64,000 nt of DNA from Planctomycetota bacterium (lineage in GTDB: Bacteria; Planctomycetota; SZUA-567; H5-PLA8), in assembly GCA_027493525.1 (NCBI GenBank), contig JAOSKN010000001.1:806001-870000 (forward strand). Reading direction: 5' to 3'. Numbering within the stretch: position 1 is the stretch's first letter; every line of letters starts with the position of its first letter. Position numbers and translations under genes: made by a program. The notes beneath the pieces are model-generated. The model did no database searches. It saw only the letters and a program-made list of their open reading frames with translations, and was not told where the DNA came from. Positions 28,581 to 37,396 of the stretch are shown here, piece after piece.

Positions 28581-29729
28581 CTATTCGACTTTCGTAACCC
28601 GTATCCAACTACCGGACTCAAGCACGACATTTTCGGCAAATGAATTTAGCTGAGCCCATTGGAAATTCATCGTGCCGGCGTTTGCGCCGTTGATGATGAT
28701 GCCGTTTATACGCCCCCTAACCGTTGTCGCCGCGCTGCAATTTATCGAAAGCTGCGACGAGAACGCCGTGAGCGGCGCGGAATTCGCCGCGGTCGCCCCA
28801 GCGCCATTTATGCTTTCCCAGAAAGCATTAAAAATAACCTTTGTCGGAGAGGCCGGTCCCGTGAATTGACACTTAAAATCTGGACTGCCGCTCAGGAGGG
28901 TCACGAGAAGATGCGCTTCGACAATGTATTTCGCGTTTGCTTCAAGCGCCCAACCCGCCAACTCGGGGTCGGTTGTCATCGTCGTGCCAACCGGATTGTC
29001 GTCAATTGTGGTGTCCGACGCCTTCATAATGGCGTGACCACCGCCCACCAGCGCCGTCGCCCCGTTCTCGCGCGTGATCCGCAATTCCGCCTTCGCGCCC
29101 ACGTCAACGGCCTCTAGGTAGATTGCGCTCCCGGTGCCGGTGTCGCCCGCCACGCCGAAATACATTCGCGAGGTGCGCCCGGCGCTGCCGCTGCCCCCGG
29201 CGCCCGCCGCGCCGCCTGCGCCGAACCGCCAAACGAAATCCCCCGCCGCTCCCCCATCGGGGTCGTTCGATGTGTGCGCCCCGCCCGCGCCGCCGCCGGT
29301 CAACTCGTAATAGTGCGTCCCACCGGCAGCGCCGCTGGTATCCGCGCTACCCGCCCCGCCGGTCTGCCCCCGCCACGTCCAAGCCTTCCCCGCCGTGTCC
29401 TCCGCCGCCGCAAAGGCCGCGACCGTGCTCGCCGCGTCGCCGCGAAGAGCCAGGACATCGCCATCCCGGAACGAAAACGCGCCGGCCCCGACTTCAACCG
29501 TGACCGGAATCCCGCTTAGCGATAATTCGTCGTTCCCGTCCTTCGCCACCTCGCCCACGTCGCTCGTGCCGAAGGTGATCGACTGATCCTCGGCCACGTG
29601 CAGCCCCGCGCTGGCCGTAATTAGCCCCGTCGCATTGAACGCGCCCAACGTCAGGCTCCCCGCCGCAAGCAGCGCCGCGACAATGGCGACGATCCCGCCA
29701 CGCCCTAAGCCCCGTCCCGGTTCGCCCAT
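28581..29729 (-). CDS. Membrane-anchored or virion surface beta protein
   Basis: 382 residues. A hydrophobic segment near the start (GGIVAIVAALLAAGSLTL) is followed by repeat-like beta strands (ITFGTSDVGEVAKDGNDELS), a Gly/Ala-rich collar and a C-terminal beta domain (VVLESGSWIRVTKVE). The composition resembles phage tail-fibre or head-fibre proteins. The N-terminal hydrophobic stretch is unusual for a virion protein and could be a signal sequence or a buried anchor. Confidence 0.55.
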   Translation of the reverse strand: MGEPGRGLGRGGIVAIVAALLAAGSLTLGAFNATGLITASAGLHVAEDQSITFGTSDVGEVAKDGNDELSLSGIPVTVEVGAGAFSFRDGDVLALRGDAASTVAAFAAAEDTAGKAWTWRGQTGGAGSADTSGAAGGTHYYELTGGGAGGAHTSNDPDGGAAGDFVWRFGAGGAAGAGGSGSAGRTSRMYFGVAGDTGTGSAIYLEAVDVGAKAELRITRENGATALVGGGHAIMKASDTTIDDNPVGTTMTTDPELAGWALEANAKYIVEAHLLVTLLSGSPDFKCQFTGPASPTKVIFNAFWESINGAGATAANSAPLTAFSSQLSINCSAATTVRGRINGIIINGANAGTMNFQWAQLNSFAENVVLESGSWIRVTKVE

Positions 29730-29755
29730 CGAAAAGACTCCTCAAGCCTGCCGGC

Positions 29756-30481
29756 CTAGATCGCCCGGTTCCGCTCGCGCGTCGTCGGCTCCACCGTCAC
29801 CGTGATGTCGTTCGCCGCCGCCAGGAAACTCGCCCCGATCAACTCCCGGTCCTGGTTCAGCGCCACAAATTCGCCGTCAAAGATCGGGAAACTGGCCTGC
29901 CGCTGCGCCGTGTCCACCGCGTGCGACGTGCCCGGCACCAGCACGCCCTTGCGGTACCAGACCGTGTCGCTCTGCGCCGCGCCCGCCGCGTCGATGGACA
30001 AGTGCTTCAGCGTCCAGCTCACGTTGCCCAGCAGCAGCACCACCCAGGCCGTCGCCGTGCTCCCCACGTCCATCCGGAAACCGCTCTTGGGCCGGCTCGC
30101 CGCCGCCACCCAGCGCTGCGCCGTCCCGTCGTAGACCAGCGGCACCCAGGCCCCCGCCGCCAGCGCCAGGTCGCCCGCGTCCGTCGTGATGATCCGGTTC
30201 GCCGCGCTGCTGCTCCCGCTCTGGTGCTTGAGCGTGATCGTGTTCTCGCCCACGTTCCGCAGCACGATCGTCTGCCCGGCCGCCGGCGCCACGATCCCGG
30301 TGATGTTGATGGCCGCGGAAGCCCGCAGGTCGAAGCGCGTCCGGTCGAAAGCCGTCTCCCCGCCGGCCAGGTCCAGGTCGTAATCGTTCTGCGAGGCGGA
30401 AAGCTCCGCCTGCTTCTGCGCCGGCCACTGCCCGTGCAGCGACTCCCAGAAGTCCGCAGCATAAAGGGCCGTAAGAGACAT
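29756..30481 (-). CDS. Virion structural protein, tail-fibre-like beta domain
   Basis: 241 residues, start MSLTALYAADFWESLHGQWP. The middle has the pattern ITGIVAPAAGQTIVLRNVGE, TITLKHQSGSSSAANRI and GAWVPLVYDGTAQRWVAA. This motif series is frequent in phage tail-fibre and neck-appendage proteins, where a small beta sandwich ends with a Tyr-Asp-Gly-Thr turn and a Trp. It is cotranscribed with the Gly-repeat protein. Receptor or fibre role inferred. Confidence 0.6.
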   Translation of the reverse strand: MSLTALYAADFWESLHGQWPAQKQAELSASQNDYDLDLAGGETAFDRTRFDLRASAAINITGIVAPAAGQTIVLRNVGENTITLKHQSGSSSAANRIITTDAGDLALAAGAWVPLVYDGTAQRWVAAASRPKSGFRMDVGSTATAWVVLLLGNVSWTLKHLSIDAAGAAQSDTVWYRKGVLVPGTSHAVDTAQRQASFPIFDGEFVALNQDRELIGASFLAAANDITVTVEPTTRERNRAI

Positions 30482-30552
30482 GGACCGCTCCCAAGAAAAA
30501 GGCCGGGCCGTCCGCCAGCCCGGCCCTCGAATGACCCGTCAGCGCGCTCGCC

Positions 30553-32073
30553 TCAGCCGATCCGGTAGCCCACCCAGGTGTCCGCCCCCGTGTTCCGGAA
30601 CCGCCAGGTGCCGTAGGCGTTCAAGCCTTCGGTGGCGTGAATGTCCGGACCCACCGTCACCGGCCCGATGAAGGTCACGTTTCCGTCGCCGGCCGTCAGC
30701 GTGCAGATGTCGTCCGAACCCGTGCCCACCGTGATCAGGCTGAAATCGAAGCTGTCCCCCACCGCCAGGTCCGCGGGGCAGCCCGCGCTGATCTGCGCCC
30801 CCGTCGGGGTCGTCAGCGTCCGCGCCTGAGCGATGGTGTGAACGTAAATCCCGTTGATCAGCTGCGCCGCGGTCAAGACCTCGTTCTGGTCGGACCCTGC
30901 GCCCGGCGCCGACTGCGCGCGGAAGACCTTCCCGCGCAGCTGGATCCCGCCGTCGATTCCGCTCCCGGCCTTCGCGCCGGGGGTCAGCACCACCGAACCG
31001 CCGCCGCCGTTCGTGGAGGCCGCCGCGCCGCCCGTCACCGCCGCGTTCGCGCCGTTCCCCGTCGCGCCCGCGCCCGAAGCACCGCCCACCAGGCTCGCCA
31101 CGCCGCCCGAAGCCGTACCCTGCCCGGCCCCGCCCGTGACCGTCGCCGCCCCACCGGCCGAATTTCCGTTGGTTCCCGCGCCGCCGGTCAGCGTCGCCGC
31201 GCCGCCCACGCCCGAGGTCGCCCCGCCGATCCCGCCCGCGACGTTCGCCGCGCCGCCCGTGCCCGTGGCCCCGGCCGTGCCGCCCGTCGCCGTGACCGCC
31301 CCGCCGTTCCCGGAACCCGCGCCCGCGCCGCCCGTCACCTGCGCGGCTCCGCCGGCCCCGTTGGTCGCCGCCGAGGCCCCGCCCACGACCTTCCCCACGC
31401 CGCCCGTGCCCGTCGCGCCCGCGCCCGAAGCGCCGCCGGTCACGGAGGCCACCGCGCCGTTGCCGGTCCCCTGGCCCGCGCCCGCTGTCACGCTCGCCGC
31501 GCCGCCCACCGCGTTCGTCGCGCCGCCCAAACCGCCCGTCACGCTGGCCGCGCCGCCGGCGTCCGCGCCCGAACCCGCGCCGCCCGTCAAACTCGCCGCG
31601 CCGCCCACGCCACTCGTCGTCGTCGCGCCGCCGGTGATCGGCACCGCGCCGCCGGTCCCGCCCGTCACCGCCAGCCCCGTGATTGCCAGGCTCGAATCGC
31701 CGCCGGCAATCGCGTCCACCGTCAAGGTGTCCAGGATCAGCGCCGTCAGCTCCAGCTCCGACAGCAGCACCACCCGCCACGCCGTCGTCCCGTCGGGGTA
31801 GATCGCGCCGCATTCGCCCGGATCCAGCGCCTGCACCACGCTCCCGCCGTCGTCCGCGTGCTCGGTCAGGTTCAGCTTCCCCGCGCTCCCGGTATTCCGG
31901 AAGAACAGGGGCTTCCCGCTCTGCGCCAGCGCCGGCAGCGTCACCGTCCGGTCCGAACCGTCCGGATCCAGCGTGTGAAAGCTCTTGTCCGCGTCCGTCG
32001 GCAGCGTCAGCGCGCCCGCCAGCGTGGCGTTGTAGACGCCCGCGAACGCATAACGAGGGGTCGAACTGTCCAT
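30553..32073 (-). CDS. Gly/Ala-repeat virion protein with beta-domain ends
   Basis: 506 residues. The two end domains share the same beta pattern (SDRTVTLPALAQSGKPLFFR at the front; DDICTLTAGDGNVTFIGPV at the end, closing TWVGYRIG). Between about residues 125 and 345 are a dozen or so imperfect units of about 16 residues of the type GGAASVTGGAGSGADA, alternating GGA, VTGG and GAG-Gly-Asn segments. Such repeats form extended Gly-rich shafts. It probably makes a fibre or head decoration, and repeat number could vary by slippage or recombination. Confidence 0.65.
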   Translation of the reverse strand: MDSSTPRYAFAGVYNATLAGALTLPTDADKSFHTLDPDGSDRTVTLPALAQSGKPLFFRNTGSAGKLNLTEHADDGGSVVQALDPGECGAIYPDGTTAWRVVLLSELELTALILDTLTVDAIAGGDSSLAITGLAVTGGTGGAVPITGGATTTSGVGGAASLTGGAGSGADAGGAASVTGGLGGATNAVGGAASVTAGAGQGTGNGAVASVTGGASGAGATGTGGVGKVVGGASAATNGAGGAAQVTGGAGAGSGNGGAVTATGGTAGATGTGGAANVAGGIGGATSGVGGAATLTGGAGTNGNSAGGAATVTGGAGQGTASGGVASLVGGASGAGATGNGANAAVTGGAAASTNGGGGSVVLTPGAKAGSGIDGGIQLRGKVFRAQSAPGAGSDQNEVLTAAQLINGIYVHTIAQARTLTTPTGAQISAGCPADLAVGDSFDFSLITVGTGSDDICTLTAGDGNVTFIGPVTVGPDIHATEGLNAYGTWRFRNTGADTWVGYRIG

Positions 32074-32090
32074 GAAGGATGCTCCTCAAC

Positions 32091-32118
32091 AACTCGGTAC
32101 CCGGAACTCGGAACTTTC
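32091..32118. repeat. 7-bp-period repeat array
   Basis: AACTCGG-TACCCGG-AACTCGG-AACTTTC, four units in the gap between the Gly-repeat gene start and the preceding stop. Unit family shared with 34896-34916 and 41254-41316. Confidence 0.6.
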
Positions 32119-32119
32119 C

Positions 32120-32653
32120 TCAGTCGCCCCAGACGTTCTCGAGAATCGCCACGTCCACGTCGCCGTCCGTGACGCTCTGGCTCTCCAGCGCCCGGCCGAA
32201 CGCGCCCTGCATGGAGTCCGTCACCAGCTCGACGTTCGTCTCGTTGACCGTGCTCGTGATGTCCACCACCTGCTGGCCCACGTTCCCGCCGTCCGCGTCG
32301 TCGTCCAGCACCACCCGCTTCCCCGCGGTGATCGCCAGCGCCGAGTCCCCGAAGGTGAAGGTGGCGATCCCGCGCACGATGAACCAACCGTAGTAGTTCT
32401 GCGGCAGGGTGTCCGCGCCCACCGCACGCACGCCCGCGAAGGGCTGGTTCAGCGTGGTGTTGAGCGTCACCGTATAGCCGGTGTAGCTGGTCAGCTTCGC
32501 GGCCTTCTGCGCCGCGATCGACGCCGCTCCGGCGTTCTTCAGCCACTTCCAGACCCGGCCCAGCTCGTCCACGGCCACCGTGCCGAGCGGGATTCCCTGG
32601 TCGTCGGCGAACGCCAGCAGCTCGGAGCCCGCCTTCATGTAATTCCAGCGCAT
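32120..32653 (-). CDS. Capsid-associated structural protein
   Basis: 177 residues, start MRWNYMKAGSELLAFADDQG. It has the Gly-Thr-Val-Ala-Val-Asp pattern and beta content seen in small capsid-associated proteins, followed by IVRGIATFTFGDSALAITAG and VVLDDDADGG. It directly follows the major capsid gene in transcription order, the usual position of head decoration or stabilisation proteins. No family name can be given from sequence alone. Confidence 0.6.
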   Translation of the reverse strand: MRWNYMKAGSELLAFADDQGIPLGTVAVDELGRVWKWLKNAGAASIAAQKAAKLTSYTGYTVTLNTTLNQPFAGVRAVGADTLPQNYYGWFIVRGIATFTFGDSALAITAGKRVVLDDDADGGNVGQQVVDITSTVNETNVELVTDSMQGAFGRALESQSVTDGDVDVAILENVWGD

Positions 32654-32708
32654 CGTTAAACCCTCGCCCCAACCCTGTAAGAACCGCAGAAAGAAAAGCC
32701 CTGCCCAC

Positions 32709-32733
32709 TCAAGCCTCGGGCCTCAAGCCTGCC
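32709..32733. repeat. 7-bp-period repeat array
   Basis: TCAAGCC-TCGGGCC-TCAAGCC-TGCC directly after the capsid stop codon. Same unit family as the host array at 2623-2650. Confidence 0.6.
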
Positions 32734-32734
32734 G

Positions 32735-33772
32735 TTAGGTGAACTGCAGCTCGCCGTTGTAGCGCGGGCACAGGTTGTAGAGCTGCCCCTGCCCGCCCAG
32801 CTTCACCAGCCGCGCGTACGGTTGCAGCTCGTCCTTCTGACCCAGCTCGCGGATCAGGTCCGAGCCCACCACGTGGAACTCCCAGCCCATCGCAGTGAGG
32901 AACCACATGAAGCCCGTCGGCACGAAGCGGTCCCACGCCACCGTCGCGTTCTTGTACATCACGCCCTTGATCACGTTGGCGTTGTCCGACTCGTAGCGGT
33001 GCCGCGGCTCCAGCGACTGCTCGTAATTCTCGTAGCCGGTGCTCGTCGTCAGGATCAGCTCGGGCTCCTCGGTCTCCGTCGCCACGCTCGGCTTGATGCC
33101 GGTCGCGCCGTCGCCGCTGAGCTTCGCCTGGCTGCACGCGCTGTACATGCTGCGCATCGCCTCCAGGCCGTTGCTCAGCCCGTTGTTGTTGCTGTCGCCA
33201 AGGAAGTTGGCCACGCTGTCCGCGTTGGCCTGCCACGCGCTGTAGGTCGTCCGGCTGATCCCGTGCACCGTCCCGGTCGCCTTGACGATATTCCTCAGGC
33301 CGTTGATCGGCGTGCCGATGTCCTTCGCGTCGAGCGCCGTCCCGTCGCCCACCAGCCAGTTGCAAATGCGAGCCGTCGCCGCCTGCCGCACCTGGTTGGC
33401 CTCGCCCGCGCCCATCTCCAGCAGCTTCTGCTTCTCATCGGCGCCCTGGAAGCGCTCGAGCTGGAACAGGTTGAACATGAACGGCCAGTCCCACTGGCGG
33501 TACAGGTCGAACCCGTCCACCGGCGGCTTCGTGACGCCGTGAACCCGCGCGCCCCAGTCGCTCGTCGCGCCGCCCACGTTGTCCTCTTCCAGGCGCACCT
33601 GGAAGAAATAACCCGGCCCGCCGCGGTTGCGCTTGATCGCCCCCTTCGACTCCAGCCAGGTCAGCAGCTTGCTGTGTTTGATCACCTGATCCGAGATCTT
33701 CTTCCGGATCGCCGGCAGCACCGAATTGAAGAACCAGCCCACCACGGGACTGGAAATCGTGATCGTCGCCAT
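32735..33772 (-). CDS. Major capsid protein
   Basis: 345 residues with features of HK97-fold coat proteins: an N-terminal SVLPAIRKKISDQVIKHSKL helix, a Gly-rich loop (RNRGGPGYFFQVRLEEDN), a long spine helix (MGAGEANQVRQAATARICNW), and a C-terminal beta region (FMWFLTAMGWEFHVVGSDL). It follows the scaffold-like gene by 40 bases, and the order portal, scaffold, coat is conserved in tailed phages. No cleavable N-terminal delta domain is seen, which agrees with a separate scaffold gene. Confidence 0.8.
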   Translation of the reverse strand: MATITISSPVVGWFFNSVLPAIRKKISDQVIKHSKLLTWLESKGAIKRNRGGPGYFFQVRLEEDNVGGATSDWGARVHGVTKPPVDGFDLYRQWDWPFMFNLFQLERFQGADEKQKLLEMGAGEANQVRQAATARICNWLVGDGTALDAKDIGTPINGLRNIVKATGTVHGISRTTYSAWQANADSVANFLGDSNNNGLSNGLEAMRSMYSACSQAKLSGDGATGIKPSVATETEEPELILTTSTGYENYEQSLEPRHRYESDNANVIKGVMYKNATVAWDRFVPTGFMWFLTAMGWEFHVVGSDLIRELGQKDELQPYARLVKLGGQGQLYNLCPRYNGELQFT

Positions 33773-33812
33773 CTAACCGCCTCCGGTCTGCCCCGACCGT
33801 CCTACGTCCGAT

Positions 33813-34871
33813 TCAGTGAATCGCCTTGTCCAGCGTCTCCATCAGCAGCTCGCGGTCCGACTCGCTGAACTCAATCCCCTGCTGCGTCCCGCGCGCCAGC
33901 ATCGCGTCCACCAGGTCCGCCGTGTTCCCCGCCTTCGGCAGCGCCGGGCCGCCAGCCCCGGGCCGCGCGCTCGACGCCTTCTGCCGCGCCAGCCCCAGCC
34001 GCTTCTGCCCGCCGGCGACCTGCGCCTTCAGCAGCGGGAACGCCGCCGCCTGGTACGCCAGCCGCGGCCAGTTCACCCCCGCCACCGCGCGCTGCAACCC
34101 CGCCAGCCAGCCCGCCAGCTCCGGATGCTGCCGCTCGAAACCCGCCGGGAGCCTCGGGAACTTGTAGGCCAGCTCGGTGATCCACGGATTCGACGCCAGG
34201 AAATCCGCCGTGGCCTTGTGCGCCGGCGTCCCGTCCCGTGCGTCCGGATCCGACGCCGCAAGCTGCGCGTACTGCGAAGCGTGCCGCTCGTGGAGCATCT
34301 GCTGCTCGTACGGCGCCAGCCGCTGGTCCAGCAGCCCGCCGATCCGGCCCGTCAGCAGCTCCGGCCGCTGGTCCAGGATGTGCTCGAACATCCGCGCGTA
34401 CGCGCCCGGCGCGTCCCGCTTGAGCTGCTCCACCCACAGGTTCAGGTCGAACGGCTGCGCCCCGCTCGCCGTCTGACCCTGCCCCGCGGCCGCCGCTGCC
34501 GGCGCCGGGCCCTGCTGCACCCGCAACAGCTTGTCCAGCAACTGCTCGAGCTGCTCCGCGCGCCCGCTCGCCCGCGTGTACTCCTGCTCGTAGTTGATCG
34601 GAGGCTGCGCGCCGCCGGCGGCTTGCCCGCCCGTGCCGTCGTCGGCCGGCGCCCCCTCCGGCCCGTAGATGCTCTCCGCGGACCCGCCCGCGTCGGCCTC
34701 GCCCGGCGTGAACCCCGCGCCCCCGTCCGCCGGCAGCAGGTCCTCGCCCACCTCGACCCCGCCGCCCCCGGCCGTGCCCTCCGGCCCGGCATCCGGACCC
34801 AAAAGCATCCGCCCCGCCGCAATCGCGTCGGTCGCGTAGGCCCCCGTCAATGCTTCGGTCTGCCGTTCCAT
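33813..34871 (-). CDS. Head scaffolding protein
   Basis: 352 residues. A long acidic, Gly/Ala/Pro-rich N-terminal half is followed by charged helices (RASGRAEQLEQLLDKLLRVQ, DLNLWVEQLKRDAPGAYARM, LAPYEQQMLHERHASQYAQL) and a basic C-terminal tail. An acidic disordered start, a coiled-coil middle and a basic end are typical of podovirus scaffolds, whose C terminus binds the coat protein. Position directly before the coat gene supports the assignment. Confidence 0.7.
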   Translation of the reverse strand: MERQTEALTGAYATDAIAAGRMLLGPDAGPEGTAGGGGVEVGEDLLPADGGAGFTPGEADAGGSAESIYGPEGAPADDGTGGQAAGGAQPPINYEQEYTRASGRAEQLEQLLDKLLRVQQGPAPAAAAAGQGQTASGAQPFDLNLWVEQLKRDAPGAYARMFEHILDQRPELLTGRIGGLLDQRLAPYEQQMLHERHASQYAQLAASDPDARDGTPAHKATADFLASNPWITELAYKFPRLPAGFERQHPELAGWLAGLQRAVAGVNWPRLAYQAAAFPLLKAQVAGGQKRLGLARQKASSARPGAGGPALPKAGNTADLVDAMLARGTQQGIEFSESDRELLMETLDKAIH

Positions 34872-34895
34872 GGTTTGCTCCCCGACCTGGTTTTC

Positions 34896-34916
34896 AGTTC
34901 TCGGAACTCGGAACTG
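34896..34916. repeat. 7-bp-period repeat array
   Basis: AGTTCTC-GGAACTC-GGAACTG in the gap between the 97-residue gene stop and the scaffold start. The neighbouring inverted units AGTTCTC/GGAACT can also pair as a small hairpin. Confidence 0.5.
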
Positions 34917-34919
34917 CCC

Positions 34920-35213
34920 TTACCCCACACAATGGATCCGCCGGGCCTTCTCCTCGCGCTTCAAATGACTCCGGCCTTCAACGGTAATATCGAGGCTCGG
35001 CACGTAGCCTTTACAGCTTCTGTCGTCCCAAATGGCCGGACCCCGGCCCCGAGGCTCCGCCACAGCCCGCGCCTTCGCCTTCTTCTGCGCCTCCAGCCGT
35101 GCCTTAAAGCGTGCCTGCCGCGCCGCCTCGCTCCCGAAAATCCGCTCCCACTCCGAGGTCGGAACGCTATCCCCCACCCGCACCGTGCTGCTCCGCCGCA
35201 ATTTCGCGCCCAT
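34920..35213 (-). CDS. Small basic phage protein between portal and scaffold
   Basis: 97 residues from the ATG at 35213. Strongly basic helical middle (RQARFKARLEAQKKAKARAV), then a Trp-Asp-Asp turn and SLDITVEGRSHLKREEK near the end. The longer upstream frame is not coding: it covers the 7-bp repeat array at 35227-35282. I do not recognise the family. A packaging or head-assembly accessory is possible given the position. Confidence 0.6.
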   Translation of the reverse strand: MGAKLRRSSTVRVGDSVPTSEWERIFGSEAARQARFKARLEAQKKAKARAVAEPRGRGPAIWDDRSCKGYVPSLDITVEGRSHLKREEKARRIHCVG

Positions 35214-35226
35214 CCCCGTCCCGCCC

Positions 35227-35282
35227 TTTGCCGTTTCCTGTTTGCCGTTTGCCGTTTGTTTGGTTCTTGGTTCTTGCCGTTT
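35227..35282. repeat. 7-bp-period repeat array (eight units)
   Basis: TTTGCCG, TTTCCTG, TTTGCCG, TTTGCCG, TTTGTTT, GGTTCTT, GGTTCTT, GCCGTTT in register, filling the gap between the portal stop and the next gene start. It switches unit sequence without losing the 7-base register. Confidence 0.8.
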
Positions 35283-35302
35283 GGAATTTCCGCCTCCGGC
35301 GG

Positions 35303-37252
35303 CTACGGCCCCGCCGGCTGCGCCGGCTCGGCAGGTCCGCCGGCCGGCGAGCCCGCGGGGGTCGGGGCTCCCGCTGGGCCCGCCGCCGGGTTCGGCGGGA
35401 CCATCCCGCCAGAAACCATCGCTGCCATTTGTGGGTTGAGGAACCGTGAAGGCCGGCGCACGTCCTGCAATTCCATCATGCGCAGCCAGAGCTGGATCAG
35501 GTCCACCACCGGCGCCCCATACTGCGCGTTGACGTCCTTCCCCAGCGCGAACGCCTGCTGCAACTTCTCCAGCTTCTCGGCCTTGTGCGTGCGCCCCGTG
35601 CTCCCCGTCTCCGTGCCCACGCTGAACTCGCCCAGCAACTCTTCGGGGCTCCCCTGGTAGCTCTGCCACAACAGCCCCGCCAGCGGGTGACTGGCGATCC
35701 GCTGCGCCTGCTGGGGGTCCAGGTACGTCCGCAGCGCGCACAGCCGCAGCTGCGCGATCTCCTCCTGCCACTCGTCCAGCTTCCCGATCATGCGCCCAAT
35801 GCGCAGCTTCCCCCAGGCGTCTCGGATGCTCGCTTCCTTCGCCGTCATGTCCTGGGTGCGCGCCCCGCCCTGCAGAATCTCGTCAATCCCCACCAGCCGG
35901 TCGTGCGTCGCCCGCGCGAACTCCATCAGCTCAATATCCGGCTGCATGTCCCGGCCCAGCTTCAGCTCGTGCAGGTAGTCGTTGATCGTCTTCCCGTCGA
36001 GCCGCACCGGAATGAACTCGGTGTCCTTCGAATTCAACATCCGCTCCAGCGTGTCCTTGTCGATCAGCCCCTCGTCGTAGAGGTACTTCACCGCGAGGTT
36101 CCGCCGCGCGTGCTTCTGCACGTAATCCCACAGCTCCTCGTGGACGTGCCGCAGCCCGTCCACCACGTACAGCTCGGGAAAAGCGTCGGAGAGCCGCAGC
36201 CATTGCCGCGCGAACGCCAGCTGCGCGAACGGCATCCGCTGCCGCGCCGTCTGAAACGGCGGGTCCGCGTCCGGCACCAGCCAGTCCGCCCCCTTGCGCT
36301 GCCACTTCCGGTACTTCACCCGCAGCCGGCCGTCCTCCACCGCCCAGCACTCGTGGAACTTGAACAGGTCCCGCTCCCCGCCCGCGTTCGTCGGCTGCCC
36401 CTCCAGCAGCGTCCGCAGCGCCAGGCCCTGCTCCTCGCCCGCCGCCGTGAAGTTGGGCAGGATCTGCTCCGGCCCCACCCCGAAACGCCCGAAGAACGTC
36501 CGCGCCTCGTCCACCGGCAGCAGGCAGGTGTGCACCAGATAGCGCGCCTGGCTCACGTCGTACCGCGCGTGCGGATCGATAAAGACCTCGTCCCGCCGCA
36601 GCGTGTCGATCCGGTCCGTCCCCGCCTCGACGTCCCAACTCACCTTCGTCCACGCCTGCCCGCGAATCAGCGCCTCCCCCAGCGCCGCCTCGTCGTGAGC
36701 CCGCATCCGGCCCGTCTTGTACGTCTCCCGCAACGCCTCCTCGCACGCGTCCGCAAAGACGCGCTGCAGGTCCTCGGGCGCCGCCCCCACGTACGGCCCC
36801 AACTGCTGGAAACTCAAGTCCACCGCCGCCCCGTGCGGCTCCACCTCGTGCTGCGGAGACTCCGCCATCAACACCGCCAGCAGGATCGTCACGTGCTGGT
36901 ACGTCAGATTCGCGCTGCAGGATTCCCCGTCCTCGCCCTGCAACGAGCCCTCGCCCGGCTCGCGCCCGAACGCGCCCTTCCGGAACTGGCCCTCTTTGTA
37001 GAGTTCAAGGAATTTGTCCCAACGGCCCTGCTCGAGCCGCTGGTGCTTCGTCGCCGATTCGAGAATCCGGTCCCACTTCCGCTCGTACGCCGGCGAACCC
37101 TGCTGCCCCGCCGCCAGGCTCTCCTCGTCCACCCCGTCAGGCTGCGGCGTGCCCAAGGTTGAGGCTTGGTGTGCCACTGGCGGCTTGCCCGCCAGTGCCG
37201 CCATCAACCCCGCCGCCGAAATCCCAGGAAGCGCCACGCCCGCAAGCCCCAA
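35303..37252 (-). CDS. Portal protein
   Basis: 649 residues with portal-type organisation: an N-terminal wing (YERKWDRILESATKHQRLEQ), a central stem region (KHARRNLAVKYLYDEGLIDK), a crown helix (QDMTAKEASIRDAWGKLRIG, RMIGKLDEWQEEIAQLRLCA) and a disordered Pro/Ala/Gly tail. Length and motifs match podovirus portals, which form the dodecamer through which DNA is packaged. Located between terminase and scaffold as expected. No frameshift seen. Confidence 0.8.
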   Translation of the reverse strand: MGLAGVALPGISAAGLMAALAGKPPVAHQASTLGTPQPDGVDEESLAAGQQGSPAYERKWDRILESATKHQRLEQGRWDKFLELYKEGQFRKGAFGREPGEGSLQGEDGESCSANLTYQHVTILLAVLMAESPQHEVEPHGAAVDLSFQQLGPYVGAAPEDLQRVFADACEEALRETYKTGRMRAHDEAALGEALIRGQAWTKVSWDVEAGTDRIDTLRRDEVFIDPHARYDVSQARYLVHTCLLPVDEARTFFGRFGVGPEQILPNFTAAGEEQGLALRTLLEGQPTNAGGERDLFKFHECWAVEDGRLRVKYRKWQRKGADWLVPDADPPFQTARQRMPFAQLAFARQWLRLSDAFPELYVVDGLRHVHEELWDYVQKHARRNLAVKYLYDEGLIDKDTLERMLNSKDTEFIPVRLDGKTINDYLHELKLGRDMQPDIELMEFARATHDRLVGIDEILQGGARTQDMTAKEASIRDAWGKLRIGRMIGKLDEWQEEIAQLRLCALRTYLDPQQAQRIASHPLAGLLWQSYQGSPEELLGEFSVGTETGSTGRTHKAEKLEKLQQAFALGKDVNAQYGAPVVDLIQLWLRMMELQDVRRPSRFLNPQMAAMVSGGMVPPNPAAGPAGAPTPAGSPAGGPAEPAQPAGP

Positions 37253-37329
37253 CCTCGCCGGCCAAAAGGTTGACCGGAGTTGACCTGTCGGGACTATCGA
37301 ACCCCACCGCGCACAGATTGACTCAAACC

Positions 37330-37394
37330 GGGTTCTGAGGGCTGGGTTCTGGGTTCTGGCGATGCGCCTTCATACTTCATATTTCATACTTCAG
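37330..37394. repeat. Two adjacent 7-bp-period arrays
   Basis: GGGTTCT-GAGGGCT-GGGTTCT-GGGTTCT at 37330-37357, and CTTCATA-CTTCATA-TTTCATA-CTTCAG at 37368-37394, both in the gap between the terminase stop and the portal start. Confidence 0.75.
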
Positions 37395-37396
37395 CG

